DNA of 64,000 bases, taken from IMG/VR virus record IMGVR_UViG_3300025073_000817, positions 50,592-114,591 of that record, one strand, 5' to 3'. The first letter of the stretch is position 1. Every line of letters starts with the position of its first letter. A program made the translations under genes and the position numbers. This DNA is from a virus. This document shows, piece after piece, positions 63,670 to 64,000 of the stretch. The notes under the pieces are model-generated. The model saw only the letters and a list, made by a program, of their open reading frames with translations. It searched no databases and was not told the origin of the DNA.

Positions 63670-64000
63670 ATGATAAAATCTTTTACATATAAAATCTATC
63701 CTACTAAATCGCAAGAACAGATGTTTAATCAGTTTTGTGGTAATAATAGATTTACATGGAATCACTTCTTAATGAGAAACATTAAACATCATTTTGTTAG
63801 TGGTAAGTTCCTGTTTGGGTATGATATGTGTAAAGAGTTAACTAGATTAAAACAGTATAAAGGATATGAATGGCTAAAACTATCTCCTAGCCAACCACTT
63901 CAACAACAATGCTTAGATCTAGATAAAGCACTAAAAAATTGCTTCAAATCAGAATTTGGATTTCCTAAGTTTAAAAAGAAAAGAAAATCTAAAGAAAGTT
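63670..64000 (+). CDS. tnpB: TnpB, copy 2 (cut by window edge)
   Basis: Starts MIKSFTYKIYPTKSQEQMFN and runs open to the window end (110 codons). The protein is close to copy 1 at 47150, and from about 63880 to the edge the DNA appears identical to 47350-47476. It has two extra codons (KQYKGYEW against KEEHEW). The RuvC core lies beyond the window, so intactness is unknown. No TnpA upstream. Confidence 0.85.
   Translation, partial: MIKSFTYKIYPTKSQEQMFNQFCGNNRFTWNHFLMRNIKHHFVSGKFLFGYDMCKELTRLKQYKGYEWLKLSPSQPLQQQCLDLDKALKNCFKSEFGFPKFKKKRKSKES

Overview
The window looks like part of a large, AT-rich, double-stranded DNA bacteriophage genome. Every supportable gene reads on the + strand. Genes are packed with ATGA-type stop/start overlaps and strong GGAGGTGA-type ribosome binding sites. 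Replication genes are plentiful, but I see no capsid, tail, terminase, integrase, tRNA or rRNA gene. The host is probably a Gram-negative bacterium: one phage protein ends in a PEP-CTERM sorting signal, and heptose/LPS-type enzymes are present. TAG, TGA and TAA are all used as ordinary stops, so the standard code applies.

Layout. (1) 1-5.4 kb: small genes, including the first members of a very large paralogous family of about 70-residue proteins that begin MNxYT. An untranslated block at 1.73-2.19 kb holds an inverted repeat and roughly 65-nt tandem repeats. (2) 5.4-7.7 kb: a promoter-led operon of a metallopeptidase-like/VWA protein and a MoxR-like AAA+ ATPase. (3) 7.7-21 kb: the core of the MNxYT array, mixed with Lys-rich proteins, a secreted protein and a conserved DHS-like protein. 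Several array members are visibly decaying. (4) 21-30.5 kb: GyrA, more array members, an (alpha/alpha)-barrel protein and NAD-dependent DNA ligase. (5) 31-44.7 kb: a sigma-like factor under a start-codon hairpin, the PEP-CTERM protein, a UvsW-like helicase, a helicase loader, uracil-DNA glycosylase, a DnaB-like helicase, a GT9-like glycosyltransferase, a primase and an Asp/Asn/Lys low-complexity protein closed by a terminator. (6) 44.8-57.3 kb: a glycosyltransferase, a radical SAM/SPASM enzyme, TnpB with 3' hairpins, a cupin, IscB with a HEARO/omega-RNA-like leader, an amidase endolysin, a heptose-phosphate-type PfkB kinase, an HNH homing endonuclease and thymidylate synthase. (7) 57.3-63 kb: DNA polymerase III alpha split into two pieces about 1.96 kb apart. 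(8) 63-64 kb: three more array members and the start of a second TnpB copy.

How it works together. The phage carries much of its own replisome: primase, helicase, loader, polymerase, ligase, topoisomerase subunit and thymidylate supply. No RNA polymerase gene is visible. Promoters of sigma70 type (TTGCAA, 17 bp, TGG-TATAAT) recur at cluster starts, so host RNA polymerase is presumably used, with the sigma-like factor perhaps redirecting it later. Glycan genes scattered among the replication genes suggest surface or virion glycan modification. The strongest candidate for an undescribed system is the MNxYT family: about 50 genes or remnants in this window, mostly translationally coupled. It has a Cys-rich sublineage, clear birth-and-death evolution, and an N-terminal tag shared even by proteins with unrelated bodies. 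All functional statements are from reading motifs; nothing was searched or computed.
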